Shown: piece after piece, positions 44,528 to 53,643 of the stretch
Layout of the letters: the number at the start of each line of letters is the position of its first letter
Position numbering within the stretch: position 1 is the first letter of the stretch
Source: Ruminiclostridium cellobioparum DSM 1351 = ATCC 15832
GTDB lineage: Bacteria; Bacillota; Clostridia; Acetivibrionales; DSM-1351
Assembly (NCBI RefSeq): GCF_000621505.1
Contig: NZ_KK211289.1
Span: forward strand, 124,001 to 188,000
Direction: 5' to 3'
DNA: 64,000 nucleotides
Notes under the pieces: model-generated
What the model saw: only the letters and a program-made list of their open reading frames with translations
What the model was told of the DNA's origin: nothing
The model's database searches: none
Position numbers and translations under genes: made by a program

Positions 44528-45601
44528 TTACTTTAGCCTGACAGCTTGCATCTGTGCTTTGACACAAAGTTCAGCCGCCTTAAAGGCATGTTCCTGGGTC
44601 ATGGCATTTTCGGTCCTGTTCATGCAATCGAGGATAAGCTGTCCAAAGTAAGGATAGCCCACTTTTCCCCGTATGTCATAAGCTTTTTCTTCTCTCCGGT
44701 TGGCCAGGAAAACCGTACCTCCCCCATTATTCACTGCTATATTTACATATTTGCGGAGCTCGATATAGCCTTCCGTCCCAAGGATAAAGGTCCTTCCATC
44801 CCCCCAGGTGGAGAGCCCGTCGGGAGTAAACCAGTCTACCCGGAAGTACCCCGAAGCACCATTGTCGGCCACAAGGGCCGCGTCACCGAAGTCATCCAGC
44901 TCGGGATATTCAGGATGTGAATAGTTTGCTATCTGGCTGCGTACCACGGCTGCATCCCTTGCCCCTGTATAATAAAGAAACTGTTCAATCTGATGGCTTC
45001 CGATATCGCAGAGGATACCTCCGTATTTTTCCTTGAGGAAAAACCACTCGGGCCTTGCCGGAGCACTCAGTCTGTGAGGGCCCATTCCAATTGTCTGGAT
45101 AACCTTTCCTATGGCTCCCTGTTCTATGAGTTGTCCCGCAAATATTGCGTCTTCCACATGCAGGCGCTCGCTGTAATAAACGGCATACTTCCTTCCGGTA
45201 GCCTTAACCTTTGCCTTTGCCGCATCAAGCTGCTCAAGGGTGGTCAAGGGGGCCTTGTCGGTAAAGTAATCCTTGCCGGCCTCCATAACACGAAGCCCTA
45301 AAGCACAGCGTTCCGAGGTAACGGCCGCACCGGCCACAAGTTTTATTTCGGGATCGGACAATACCTCTTCCTCACTTACTGCACGTCTTGCCTGGGGAAA
45401 CAAGCTGCTGTATCTGTCCATCTTTCCGGGATCGGGATCGTAAATCCATTTCAGGGTTCCGCCTGCTTCTATAAGGCCGTTGCACATGCCGCCTATATGC
45501 GCATGATCCAGACATACGGCCGCAAACATGAATTCACCCGGCTTCACCACGGGGTTTGGCTTTCCCTTTGGCATATAGTTCATTCCTTCCACTCTTTCCA
45601 T
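44528..45601 (-). CDS. Gfo/Idh/MocA-family oxidoreductase
   Basis: About 357 residues. The N-terminal Rossmann fold is divergent (FMFAAVCLDHAHIGGMCNGL, without GxGxxG), as in the branch where the first glycines are replaced. Further family features are DYFTDKAPLTTLEQL at the place of the EKP motif and GILCDIGSHQIEQFLYYTGA with the conserved histidine. The ATG at 45601 has AAGGAG nine bases upstream. An in-frame ATG at 45676 overlaps the preceding gene without a ribosome site. It is second in an operon with another Gfo/Idh gene. The substrate is probably a sugar or polyol. Confidence 0.83.
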   Translation of the reverse strand: MERVEGMNYMPKGKPNPVVKPGEFMFAAVCLDHAHIGGMCNGLIEAGGTLKWIYDPDPGKMDRYSSLFPQARRAVSEEEVLSDPEIKLVAGAAVTSERCALGLRVMEAGKDYFTDKAPLTTLEQLDAAKAKVKATGRKYAVYYSERLHVEDAIFAGQLIEQGAIGKVIQTIGMGPHRLSAPARPEWFFLKEKYGGILCDIGSHQIEQFLYYTGARDAAVVRSQIANYSHPEYPELDDFGDAALVADNGASGYFRVDWFTPDGLSTWGDGRTFILGTEGYIELRKYVNIAVNNGGGTVFLANRREEKAYDIRGKVGYPYFGQLILDCMNRTENAMTQEHAFKAAELCVKAQMQAVRLK

Positions 45602-45653
45602 AGCCACCATCTCCTTTTCCGGCTCCAGACCGCATTGCCTGCCGGCTTTTAAG

Positions 45654-46820
45654 TCATTTATTATTTGTATAGTCACTGCCCACTGTTATTTCCTGACCGC
45701 TGCCCAGATTAACAACGGAGGACTTTTTTTCATAGAAATGTATAGCATTTTCCCGTATCCCTTTTACCGTATAATACGGATCATCCTTTGCAATAGGAAG
45801 GTCTATGGTTTTCCGCTCAAAGCCCGCTTTGTAAATGGCTGTTATGATTTCAATGGTGAGGCGCCCGCTCCGGCCTGTAATAAGCGGCTGTCCTCCCGTC
45901 TCCACAGCTGTCAGCACATCGTCTATTTCGCCCTTGTGATCAATATATTTCAGCTTTGGAAGACTGTTGTAATAATCGTTCAATTCTTTCTCCAGCTGCG
46001 GATCGTTCTCAGGGAATCCGTTGCTTTTGGAAACCATTGCACTGACCTTCCACGGAGCCGAGATTCTGGCCCTTTCCCCCTGGAAGATCACCTGCTGCTC
46101 TTCACCGTGATGTATGACCGAGCTGGTGATTTGGGCCACTGCACCGCCGGGATATTGCAAAGCCGCTATTGATATATCCTCGACCTCTGCATTATCATGG
46201 GAGGTATTGCTCAGAAGTGCCTGAACGCTCAAAGGCCTGCCCATCATCCATGCCAGCATGTCTATATGGTGCACGGCATGGTTCAGGGTACAGCCTCCCC
46301 CTTCCTTTTCCCAGGTTCCGCGCCACCACAGGTCATAATAACAGTGTCCCCTCCACCAGAAGGAGTCCACCTGTGCATGCACTATCCTCCCGATCTTTCC
46401 GCTGTCCAATACTCTTTTCAGATTCATAACGGGATCCTTGAACCTGTTTTGGGCCACAACCGCCAAAATCTTTCCGCTCCTACCGGCTTCTTCCAGCATA
46501 CGGTCACATTCCTCCAGAGAAGCAGCCATGGGTTTCTCAACAATTACATGCTTTCCGGCATTCAAAAATTCCACAGCTATCTCCGCATGGCAGAAAGGCG
46601 GCGTGCAAATGCTTACCAGATCAATATCGCTTCTCCCAAGCAGTTCTTTGTGGGAATCAAAGATTTCAACCTCAAGCCCGAATTCTTCGGCTTTTTCCCT
46701 GCACTTTTCGGGATATATGTCCGCAAATGCCACTATCCGGCATCTATCGTGGAAAGCCAGATAGGAGCTTATATGCAGCCTTGATATATTGCCGGTTCCG
46801 ATAACAGCCACTCTGATCAT
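45654..46820 (-). CDS. Gfo/Idh/MocA-family oxidoreductase
   Basis: A 388-residue NAD(P)-dependent dehydrogenase: Rossmann motif VAVIGTGNISRLHISSYLA, substrate motif HVIVEKPMAASLEECD and C-terminal domain with GGGCTLNHAVHHIDMLAWMM. The ATG at 46820 has GGAGG before it and starts exactly at the domain. The frame stays open upstream to a TTG at 47012, which also has an AGGAGG site, but that 64-residue extension reads through hairpin DNA and looks non-natural. It is followed by a second Gfo/Idh gene and faces an AraC regulator. Confidence 0.88.
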   Translation of the reverse strand: MIRVAVIGTGNISRLHISSYLAFHDRCRIVAFADIYPEKCREKAEEFGLEVEIFDSHKELLGRSDIDLVSICTPPFCHAEIAVEFLNAGKHVIVEKPMAASLEECDRMLEEAGRSGKILAVVAQNRFKDPVMNLKRVLDSGKIGRIVHAQVDSFWWRGHCYYDLWWRGTWEKEGGGCTLNHAVHHIDMLAWMMGRPLSVQALLSNTSHDNAEVEDISIAALQYPGGAVAQITSSVIHHGEEQQVIFQGERARISAPWKVSAMVSKSNGFPENDPQLEKELNDYYNSLPKLKYIDHKGEIDDVLTAVETGGQPLITGRSGRLTIEIITAIYKAGFERKTIDLPIAKDDPYYTVKGIRENAIHFYEKKSSVVNLGSGQEITVGSDYTNNK

Positions 46821-46852
46821 ATTAGCCTCCATGAGCCACATTTGTGGCCACA

Positions 46853-47062
46853 AAATGTAATGAAAACCTATATCCTTTATCGCAATGTGGCGAATAAAGG
46901 AGGTTAATTGGCCATTTGCGCTTTCAAAGTATTGGTAAATACTTTGAATATTTCGCACGGTCATAAATTCACAGGTTAGTTTTGGAAGACAAACGCAAGT
47001 GAAGTCTTTCAAGCTAACCTCCTAAGCCATGTTATGGCTTTGAGCCGGCATTGCGGCCGCAA
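46853..47062 (-). other. Hairpin-rich leader upstream of the Gfo/Idh operon
   Basis: Several inverted repeats follow each other on the minus strand: AGCCATAACATGGCT, then an outer GGAGGTTA...TTAACCTCC pair. The outer pair encloses AAGAC...GTCTT and CAAAGTATT TACC AATACTTTG. CTTTAT...ATAAAG and GCCACAAATGTGGC come after it. It could be a structured leader RNA or a small mobile hairpin element. No riboswitch class was recognised. 47063-47241 is plain AT-rich promoter region of the divergent AraC gene. Confidence 0.5.
47018..47037. repeat. 20-bp repeat carrying AGGAGG, copy 2
   Basis: Identical to 35794-35813. On the minus strand the AGGAGG lies 5 bases before the TTG at 47012. Confidence 0.7.
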
Positions 47063-47241
47063 AACAGTTATGAGATTTCTTTATTCCTCTCTCGCTGTAA
47101 GCTATAGTCATTTTATATTTTCAGCCCATATAATTCCATAGAAAAAACTAAACTTATTTATAAAAATTAAAGATTTTTTGTAATAGACTTCTTGACATTC
47201 CTGGGCAGGGATGATATTCTTTCGCTAAAAACGAGGTTCCT

Positions 47242-47994
47242 ATGAATAATATCACTTTTCCTTCAATGATATATTTTGTTGAAAAAGAATGTACTCCCTC
47301 CTGGAAAATCATCAATCAGAAGATTCCCTTCTACGATCTGGTTTTTGTGCTTGAGGGCAGCTCCGACTATATTATAGACGGGGTTCAATACCATGTTGAA
47401 AAAGGTGATATTTTATTTATAAAGCGGGGCAGTACACGTACTGCCTCAACCACCGGCATGCAATGCGTCTCCATCGACTTCCAGCTGAGGGACGGGGAAG
47501 AAATCCTCATCCCCACTGTTTCCAGCATGACCGACCTGAATGAATTTTATCATCTTTTCCGTGAGCTGAAATATGAATGGCTGCAGCAATCCCAAGGTTA
47601 CCAGCTCAAGTGCCAGGCTGTTTTTGCTCTCCTCCTGCACAAACTGCTCTTTATGAACGGAGAGAATAACGGCAACCGGCATGTCCGCTCAATTAAACGT
47701 TACATCATTGAACATTACACCGAGGAAATAACCGTTTCCCTTCTGGCAGACAAATTAAATATCAACAGAGTCTACTGCGGGGCTTTATTCAAGAAATCAG
47801 AGGGAATGACCATACACAGTTTCCTGATGAAGGTCAGGATAAACAAAGCAGCTATCCTTTTACAGTCAGGTGAATACAACATAGGCGAGGTTGCTGAACT
47901 CACAGGCTTTAAGGACGTGTATTACTTCAGCAACACCTTCCGGAGGCTCATGCTGCTTTCCCCCTCCGAGTATAGAAGCAGTTGTTTATATTAG
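47242..47994 (+). CDS. AraC-family transcriptional regulator
   Basis: A 250-residue regulator with an N-terminal cupin-type sensor (LVFVLEGSSDYIIDGVQYHV, GDILFIKRGS) and C-terminal double helix-turn-helix (VSLLADKLNINRVYCGALFK and IGEVAELTGFKDVYYFSNTF, ending SPSEYRSSCLY). It is divergent from the two-gene Gfo/Idh operon and likely controls it. Confidence 0.88.
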   Translation: MNNITFPSMIYFVEKECTPSWKIINQKIPFYDLVFVLEGSSDYIIDGVQYHVEKGDILFIKRGSTRTASTTGMQCVSIDFQLRDGEEILIPTVSSMTDLNEFYHLFRELKYEWLQQSQGYQLKCQAVFALLLHKLLFMNGENNGNRHVRSIKRYIIEHYTEEITVSLLADKLNINRVYCGALFKKSEGMTIHSFLMKVRINKAAILLQSGEYNIGEVAELTGFKDVYYFSNTFRRLMLLSPSEYRSSCLY

Positions 47995-48034
47995 AACCAA
48001 AGCATATATTCTTAGGTAATCGCCCCATAATTTT

Positions 48035-48128
48035 TTAACCTTTAAGCGGCAACTTCTCCAGTCTGTTCACAATCGCCAGTGCAGGGTCAAACTATACTTC
48101 CCGCACCTATTATTGCAATTTTTGTCAT
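48035..48128 (-). pseudogene. Remnant of a glycoside hydrolase family 4-like gene
   Basis: An intact AGGAGG site is followed by ATG and MTKIAIIGAGSIV, which matches the NAD-binding start of GH4 enzymes (or a related Rossmann protein), then a stop. In the next phase DPALAIVNRLEKLPLKG leads to TAA at 48035. This looks like the two ends of a gene with the middle deleted. The assignment to GH4 rests on the start only. 47995-48034 and 48129-48344 hold no other gene. Confidence 0.4.
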
Positions 48129-48344
48129 ACAAAATCCTCCTGATTTAAATATAATTTAAATAAAAAATTAGTCTGTTTATAAAAAAACTTTCTATATCAT
48201 TTTTATAAAAGTTATGATATAATCAAAAAAACTAACATCTTAAAGTTCTGATACTTTTCATTACGCATAATAACTGGTTCCTGATTAAATCGTTTACTCC
48301 AAAACTTGCTATTCAAATAAAATATGCAAAGGTGGTAGTCTTTC

Positions 48345-49214
48345 ATGATTGTAAAACCTGAAACAAATAGTGAATGGGTATTTACTCCTGATATTTGCAG
48401 CAATTATGTTTCTGATGATGTATATTCATTATCCTCTTCCTCTGAATTGTTTAAATTGATTGTTGATATTATTCAGGATGGTATCAGCGTTTTAGACTCG
48501 ACTTTAACTATTAAATATGCCAATACCGTAATGAAGCATTGGTATCATAATAAATCGGAATCAACTTCTGAAAAGTGCTACCAACGTTTCCATAACATTA
48601 ATACTCCCTGTGAAGTATGTCCCTGCATAAAGGCACTGGAAACAAAGCAGCCTCAAGTGGAGGTGGTTAGATACCAGCTGGACAATAAGGATCTGGGATG
48701 GCAGCAGCTTTTTGCAGTTCCGCTTTTGAACAAAAACAATGACGTAATTTTAATTATTGAGTATGTCCGCGACATAACACTTCGGAAAATTGCAGAGGAC
48801 AACTTCCGTGATCTGGAGGAACAAAAAAGCATTTTGATAAATACGTTAAAAAACCGTGAACACAGCAGGGACGAGTTGGAAAAAATTATTGTAAACAATG
48901 TGGAGCGGTATGTAAAACCCTCTCTAAATTATCTTAAGAAAGTGGTAAAGGAAGAAGATATCCATATGGTAAGCGGTATTATTGACGAAATCATTTTCCC
49001 GCTGACAAAAATCCGTCCATCACAGGTAAGCACCTTAACGCCCAGAGAATTACAGGTAGCTTCGCTCATTAAACAAAATTGCGCCAGCAAGGAAATTGCA
49101 GACAGACTGTGTATTACTAAAAAAGCTGTTGATTATCACCGGGCCAACATCAGAAAAAAATTGAATTTAAAACGTGAGGACAATCTGCAGGTATATCTGG
49201 AAACACATCTGTAA
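48345..49214 (+). CDS. PAS-domain LuxR-type regulator
   Basis: A 289-residue cytosolic regulator: a PAS domain (about 35-155, LIVDIIQDGISVLDSTLTIK) with an unusual cysteine cluster (CYQRFHNINTPCEVCPCIKA), a coiled-coil linker (about 160-190) and a C-terminal LuxR/GerE helix-turn-helix (LTPRELQVASLIKQNCASKE, then ITKKAVDYHRANIRKKL). No membrane segments. The cysteines suggest metal, Fe-S or redox sensing. The start ATG follows AAAGGTGGTAGTCTTTC. Its targets are not evident. Confidence 0.85.
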   Translation: MIVKPETNSEWVFTPDICSNYVSDDVYSLSSSSELFKLIVDIIQDGISVLDSTLTIKYANTVMKHWYHNKSESTSEKCYQRFHNINTPCEVCPCIKALETKQPQVEVVRYQLDNKDLGWQQLFAVPLLNKNNDVILIIEYVRDITLRKIAEDNFRDLEEQKSILINTLKNREHSRDELEKIIVNNVERYVKPSLNYLKKVVKEEDIHMVSGIIDEIIFPLTKIRPSQVSTLTPRELQVASLIKQNCASKEIADRLCITKKAVDYHRANIRKKLNLKREDNLQVYLETHL

Positions 49215-49273
49215 TCAGGCTGCAGTATATGAATAATAAATGCAAAGCTGCTATTATGCTTTAGCCTACGTTT

Positions 49274-49468
49274 TTACGCTTTAATTAATTTTATATTTTC
49301 TGCGTTGTTCGATAGAGAGATGCTATTGCATGGATAGTCTATAATCAGAGATTCAATGTCACAATCAAAGATAATACCGGCTAATTCACATAAATATACC
49401 TGTTTATCTGTTTGCCGGTCATTATCCTTAATAATCTTAAGATAGTTGCAATACTTGCAATACAGCAT
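49274..49468 (-). CDS. Small cysteine-containing protein, function unknown
   Basis: A 64-residue protein beginning MLYCKYCNYLKII, with further cysteines in VYLCELAGIIFDCDIE and IDYPC, the spacing of a small zinc-ribbon-like protein. The ATG at 49468 is chosen because TTGGAGGGAAGTGTT precedes it. An in-frame ATG 42 bases earlier lies before that site. It is convergent with the PAS-LuxR gene. Confidence 0.6.
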   Translation of the reverse strand: MLYCKYCNYLKIIKDNDRQTDKQVYLCELAGIIFDCDIESLIIDYPCNSISLSNNAENIKLIKA

Positions 49469-49548
49469 AACACTTCCCTCCAATCCGTACTTTGCTATTA
49501 CCGCATCCATAGGTTATAGGCAGAATATTATCAAATAGAAGCTGCATC

Positions 49549-49583
49549 GTCCTTACCGGCATTTTGAACATGCCGGTAAGGAC
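49549..49583 (-). terminator. Perfect hairpin after the ribose-type binding-protein gene
   Basis: GTCCTTACCGGCAT pairs perfectly with ATGCCGGTAAGGAC around a seven-base loop, 19 bases after the stop of the 49602 gene. No good T run follows, so it may protect the mRNA 3' end or terminate weakly. Confidence 0.6.
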
Positions 49584-49601
49584 AGTTGTGTTTATTAACC
49601 G

Positions 49602-50765
49602 TTATTTGCTCTTGGCACCGTTCAGATCCAGCATCTCGCTCCAATCAGGATCCGTTGGGCCGCTGTCCTTCAATTTCATTATGTCAATGCCTGTTTTTCC
49701 TGCTTTGGACATTTCAACGTAATTTTTGGAATCCAGCCACGGAAGAATTGAAGCGGTTTCAACATTGCTTTTATCAACCGGAACATAGATATTCTTCAAA
49801 TATACCGGATATGTTTCACCCTTGAATTTGGCCTTAACCTGCTGGAATACCATTTCTCCTTCACTTGAAGGGGGAATCGAGACCGTAGCCTCTACGGTTC
49901 CCTCCTTAATCTGCTGGATTGTAGTTTCCTTTCCGTTTATGGCGTATACGGGATATGTCTTGCCGGTACTCTTTATTGCTTTCAGTACACCATCCATCAT
50001 GGCTTCATTATGAACATAAACCAGATCAAAATTTCCGCCGGTCTTAGATATTGCATCCTGCATTACTGTCTGGGCCTTATCGGTCATAAAACCACCTGTC
50101 TGGTTATAAACAATATTATCGTCAAAAACCTGCTTCGGTGTTTTTCCCCAAGTTTCAGCAAGCGCATCCAGGAAGCCCATTCTATGAAGTTCTGCTATAG
50201 CCTGTCCGTATCCGCCTTCAACAGTTACTATTTTCGCAGTTGCAGGATAATTTTTACCCACGAGAACACCTATTTCATATCCGCCTTCATACCATGGACC
50301 TGAAACGCATCCGTCAGGCTTTCCAGGGCCCTTCGGATCGGGAATCGATGTGATGTAGAATATGGGAATGCCTGCTTTATTGGCTATTTCTCCGGCTTTG
50401 GAACCATTTGATGAATTGACTGTACACAAAACAATTGCATCGACTTTTTTGGCTACCATATCCTGAACATTGTTTGTTTCCTTTTTAGGATCGTAGTCTG
50501 ATGTGGTTTTGGTCACCTTCCAGCCCTCTTCCCCGGCAAGCGCCTCAAAAACTTCGTAGCCCTTCTGATAATAAATATCAGAACCTGCCAGTATAAATCC
50601 TATATTCTTTCCTTTTTCCCCAGATGAAACGGTACTGCCGGATGCTGCCGTACCCGGACTTGATTCCTTGCTTTGGACAGCCGTGTTTGCGCCATTGCTG
50701 CCGCAACCGGCTGCTGCAGTTAATAGCAGAACAACTGCCAGAACCAGAGTTAATACTTTTTTCAT
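49602..50765 (-). CDS. Sugar-binding lipoprotein of a ribose-type ABC importer
   Basis: A 387-residue periplasmic-binding-protein family 1/4 member. The signal peptide has the lipobox LTAAAGC with the lipidated cysteine at about 21. The mature domain starts NIGFILAGSDIYYQKGYEVF and has the hinge-region ADAIVLCTVNSS-like stretch KKVDAIVLCTVNSSNGSKAG. It is third in the operon ATPase-permease-binding protein. The ligand is a monosaccharide or polyol, not determined. Confidence 0.92.
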   Translation of the reverse strand: MKKVLTLVLAVVLLLTAAAGCGSNGANTAVQSKESSPGTAASGSTVSSGEKGKNIGFILAGSDIYYQKGYEVFEALAGEEGWKVTKTTSDYDPKKETNNVQDMVAKKVDAIVLCTVNSSNGSKAGEIANKAGIPIFYITSIPDPKGPGKPDGCVSGPWYEGGYEIGVLVGKNYPATAKIVTVEGGYGQAIAELHRMGFLDALAETWGKTPKQVFDDNIVYNQTGGFMTDKAQTVMQDAISKTGGNFDLVYVHNEAMMDGVLKAIKSTGKTYPVYAINGKETTIQQIKEGTVEATVSIPPSSEGEMVFQQVKAKFKGETYPVYLKNIYVPVDKSNVETASILPWLDSKNYVEMSKAGKTGIDIMKLKDSGPTDPDWSEMLDLNGAKSK

Positions 50766-50832
50766 GATGATTTTCCCCCTGTTATTTTTTTATTTTTATG
50801 ACCACTGTCACAAATTTCGAATTAATTTGGGT

Positions 50833-51810
50833 TTATGCCACCTTGTATCTCAAATTATTAACGAACACCGCTACAACAATGATTCCTCCTGTGACCACAT
50901 ACTGCCAGAACGCAGATACGCCTATAACGTTCAAGGAGTTGGAGATTATGCCCATCCATATGGTTCCCAACAGTGTTCCAACAATATTTCCCTTGCCCCC
51001 TGATAATGCAGTACCTCCGACAACAGCGGACGCAATAGCTCTCATTTCAAGGTCTGTACCAAGATAGGGATTTCCAACTTCATTTCTTGAAAGCATTAAA
51101 ATAGTAGCTAATGCAACAACCAGTCCGTTGATAACATAAACAGAAAGCTTAAAATTTCTGACACTTATTCCTGCAAGAAACGACGCTTCTTCATTATCGC
51201 CCACTGCATAAAGCCAGCGTCCGAATTTTGTATACCTTAGAAGCAGTGCAAATATTATGTATACCAATATCATTATGTATACCATTAGGGGAAGGTTGAA
51301 AAATCTTATATTGGTTGCAAAGCCGAATTTCCCGGGAATAGGGTATTCAGCGCCATTTGTGGTTATTAACGCAAATCCCTTATAAATAATCATTGCTCCC
51401 ACCGATACGATAAATGGTTCCAGAGAAGTCCGCGACAGCAGCAGACCCATGAGAAAATTACAGACTACACAAATCAATACACCGACAATGACCGCAATTA
51501 CAACCGGTGTGCCTCCATATATCAGCCAGGCCATGGAACATGCAGCAAAGGAAAGCAGAGTACCCACCGACAGGTCAATTCCCCCCGAGATCATTAAAAC
51601 ACACATCCCCACTGAAAGGATTCCGGGGACAGCCAGTTGTTCAAGCACAATACTTACATTATAGCCGGTGGCAAAATTAGGGGCTATTATTGAACAGACT
51701 ATTATGTATATAATTAACCCTAAAAATAAAAAAATATTATCATTTGCGAATAATCTTTTCCTGACAGATGTATTTACAAATGCTGATTTTTCAATTTGGC
51801 TGTTACTCAT
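50833..51810 (-). CDS. Ribose/xylose-type ABC transporter permease (RbsC-like)
   Basis: A 325-residue permease with about 8-10 membrane helices. Family stretches are GGIDLSVGTLLSFAACSMAW and AVVGGTALSGGKGNIVGTLL. Its ATG overlaps the TGA of the ATPase gene by four bases (ATGA), indicating tight translational coupling. The binding-protein gene follows after 67 bases. Confidence 0.93.
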   Translation of the reverse strand: MSNSQIEKSAFVNTSVRKRLFANDNIFLFLGLIIYIIVCSIIAPNFATGYNVSIVLEQLAVPGILSVGMCVLMISGGIDLSVGTLLSFAACSMAWLIYGGTPVVIAVIVGVLICVVCNFLMGLLLSRTSLEPFIVSVGAMIIYKGFALITTNGAEYPIPGKFGFATNIRFFNLPLMVYIMILVYIIFALLLRYTKFGRWLYAVGDNEEASFLAGISVRNFKLSVYVINGLVVALATILMLSRNEVGNPYLGTDLEMRAIASAVVGGTALSGGKGNIVGTLLGTIWMGIISNSLNVIGVSAFWQYVVTGGIIVVAVFVNNLRYKVA

Positions 51811-53306
51811 ATTTTACATCCTCCCAGTGCATACGATAGTATTGTCTCTGAATCGGCATCCTCTTTTGAAAGCTCTGCAAGAATGCTCCCATCTTTCATA
51901 ACCATTACCCTGTCACTCATTGCGATGACCTCGGGCATATCGGAGGATATCATGATAATAGATTTACCCTGCCTGCACAGCTCCACCATTACCTTATAAA
52001 TCTCCTCCTTTGCTCCAATGTCTACTCCCCGTGTCGGTTCATCAAAAATGTAAATGCTTCCGTCTGAATGGAACCACTTGGATAGAATTACTTTCTGCTG
52101 GTTTCCCCCTGACAGAAAACGCACTTGCTGATCAGGGCCCTTGCATTTTATTTTCAGCTTTTCAATATACTCACAGCAGGTTTCTTTATCCCTGTCCGGA
52201 TGCATAAATCTGACCGGAAATTTCGCCGAATGCGCCAAAATCGTGTTAAGAGAGTTTTTCTGTCTTGTAAATAAACCGGTAAGCTGCCTGTCTTCAGTTA
52301 TCATGCATAATCCGGCCTTTATAGCGTCTTTTGGCGCTTTGAATCTGACTTTTTCTCCTGAAATCATGATTTCACCTGATTCAGGAATTTTCTTTCCGAA
52401 TAACAGTTCGGCCATCTCTGTGCGTCCTGCTCCTACCAAACCTGCGAACCCCAAAACTTCACCTTTCCGCAGCGAAAAAGATATGTCTTTCACTCCACCA
52501 CCCGAAAGATTTTGTACTTCCATAACAGTTTCGCCTATTCCGGCTGCCTCTCTGCTATAAAACATGGAGGCATCCCGGCCTACCATATCCCTTATTATGG
52601 AAGCCTCATCAATCTCAGTTCTGTCATATGTCCTTATTTTTCTTCCGTCACGTATTACTGTGACCTTATCTGCAATACGGAACACCTCTTCAAGATGATG
52701 TGAAATATATATAATGCCTACTCCTTTTTCTTTAAGCGCCTGGATAACACTCATCAGCTGTTCTATTTCATGACAGCCGAAGGATGCGGTTGGTTCATCC
52801 ATTATAATGACCCTGGCCTCCTGTACAAATGCTTTTGCAATTTCAACAAACTTTTGTTGAGCAGTGCCCAGCAGCCTCACAGGTGTTTGAGGATCCAGTC
52901 CTGTCACACCGATCTTGGCCAGAACGTCAAGAGTTTCTTTGTACATTTGTCTGCGGTCCAAAACAAGTCTTTTTGTTACCTCTTTTCCAATAAAGAGATT
53001 TTCCATAACACTCATATTTTGCATAAGAGTATGTTCCTGGTATATTGTCTGAATACCCAATTTCATACACAATGCCGGATTTAGTTTTCCTTGCAGCGGA
53101 TTTCCCTCTATATTGATTTCACCGCCGTCCCTTTGATGCGCTCCTGCTAAAATTTTAATAAAGGTGGATTTCCCCGCCCCATTTTCTCCGCACAAGCAGT
53201 GGACTTCTCCCTCGTAAACCTGAAAATCAAAATCAGAAAATACAGTTACCCCGGAGAATTGTTTTGATATTCCTTGAATATCGAGTAAACATTTTTTTTC
53301 AGGCAT
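51807..53306 (-). CDS. Ribose-type ABC transporter ATPase (RbsA-like, two ABC domains)
   Basis: A 499-residue tandem ATPase. The first domain has Walker A GENGAGKSTFIKIL and DEPTASFG but a deviating signature (LLGTAQQKFVEIAKAF). The second has a degenerate Walker A (FAGLVGAGRTEMAELLFG), an intact LSGGNQQKVILSKWF and DEPTRGVDIG. This asymmetry is normal for the CUT2 family, where one site hydrolyses ATP. First gene of the operon. Confidence 0.95.
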   Translation of the reverse strand: MPEKKCLLDIQGISKQFSGVTVFSDFDFQVYEGEVHCLCGENGAGKSTFIKILAGAHQRDGGEINIEGNPLQGKLNPALCMKLGIQTIYQEHTLMQNMSVMENLFIGKEVTKRLVLDRRQMYKETLDVLAKIGVTGLDPQTPVRLLGTAQQKFVEIAKAFVQEARVIIMDEPTASFGCHEIEQLMSVIQALKEKGVGIIYISHHLEEVFRIADKVTVIRDGRKIRTYDRTEIDEASIIRDMVGRDASMFYSREAAGIGETVMEVQNLSGGGVKDISFSLRKGEVLGFAGLVGAGRTEMAELLFGKKIPESGEIMISGEKVRFKAPKDAIKAGLCMITEDRQLTGLFTRQKNSLNTILAHSAKFPVRFMHPDRDKETCCEYIEKLKIKCKGPDQQVRFLSGGNQQKVILSKWFHSDGSIYIFDEPTRGVDIGAKEEIYKVMVELCRQGKSIIMISSDMPEVIAMSDRVMVMKDGSILAELSKEDADSETILSYALGGCKI

Positions 53307-53643
53307 TAATTAATTGCCCCCTTTATCCCTTCTAAATACTGGCGAAAACTTTACTAACACTTTTTTTGTCCATGATGCTTCTGATAAAACCAACCCAAAA
53401 CTTTAAAAAAAAGCATAAGAAGACCAATTAGGTAGGTTTGAATTGCTTGATACAAATCTCCAATGGGGTCAAATCTTATGCCAGGGTTAAAAAGACAAGG
53501 TGCTGCCAATGATATAAGTATACATAAAGTATCTATTTCTTCAGATTTAATGAGTTATATAAAATCAATTCGTGATATACGATAGCATTAACAACACCTT
53601 AATTTTAGATATTATTGTTCAACTTTCATAAACCGTCAAAACA
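53307..53643. other. Intergenic region before the ribose-type ABC operon
   Basis: AT-rich leader and spacer. It holds a 40-codon plus-strand frame at 53463-53585 without a ribosome site, which I do not support as a gene. No terminator or riboswitch was recognised. Confidence 0.5.

Noticed and set aside
45654-47012. 64-residue N-terminal extension of the Gfo/Idh protein from a TTG start
   Set aside because: The extension reads through hairpin DNA and the natural domain start at 46820 has its own GGAGG. Kept only as a finding.
53463-53585. 40-codon plus-strand frame before the ribose-type ABC operon
   Set aside because: No ribosome site or promoter. Protein-like composition alone is too weak.
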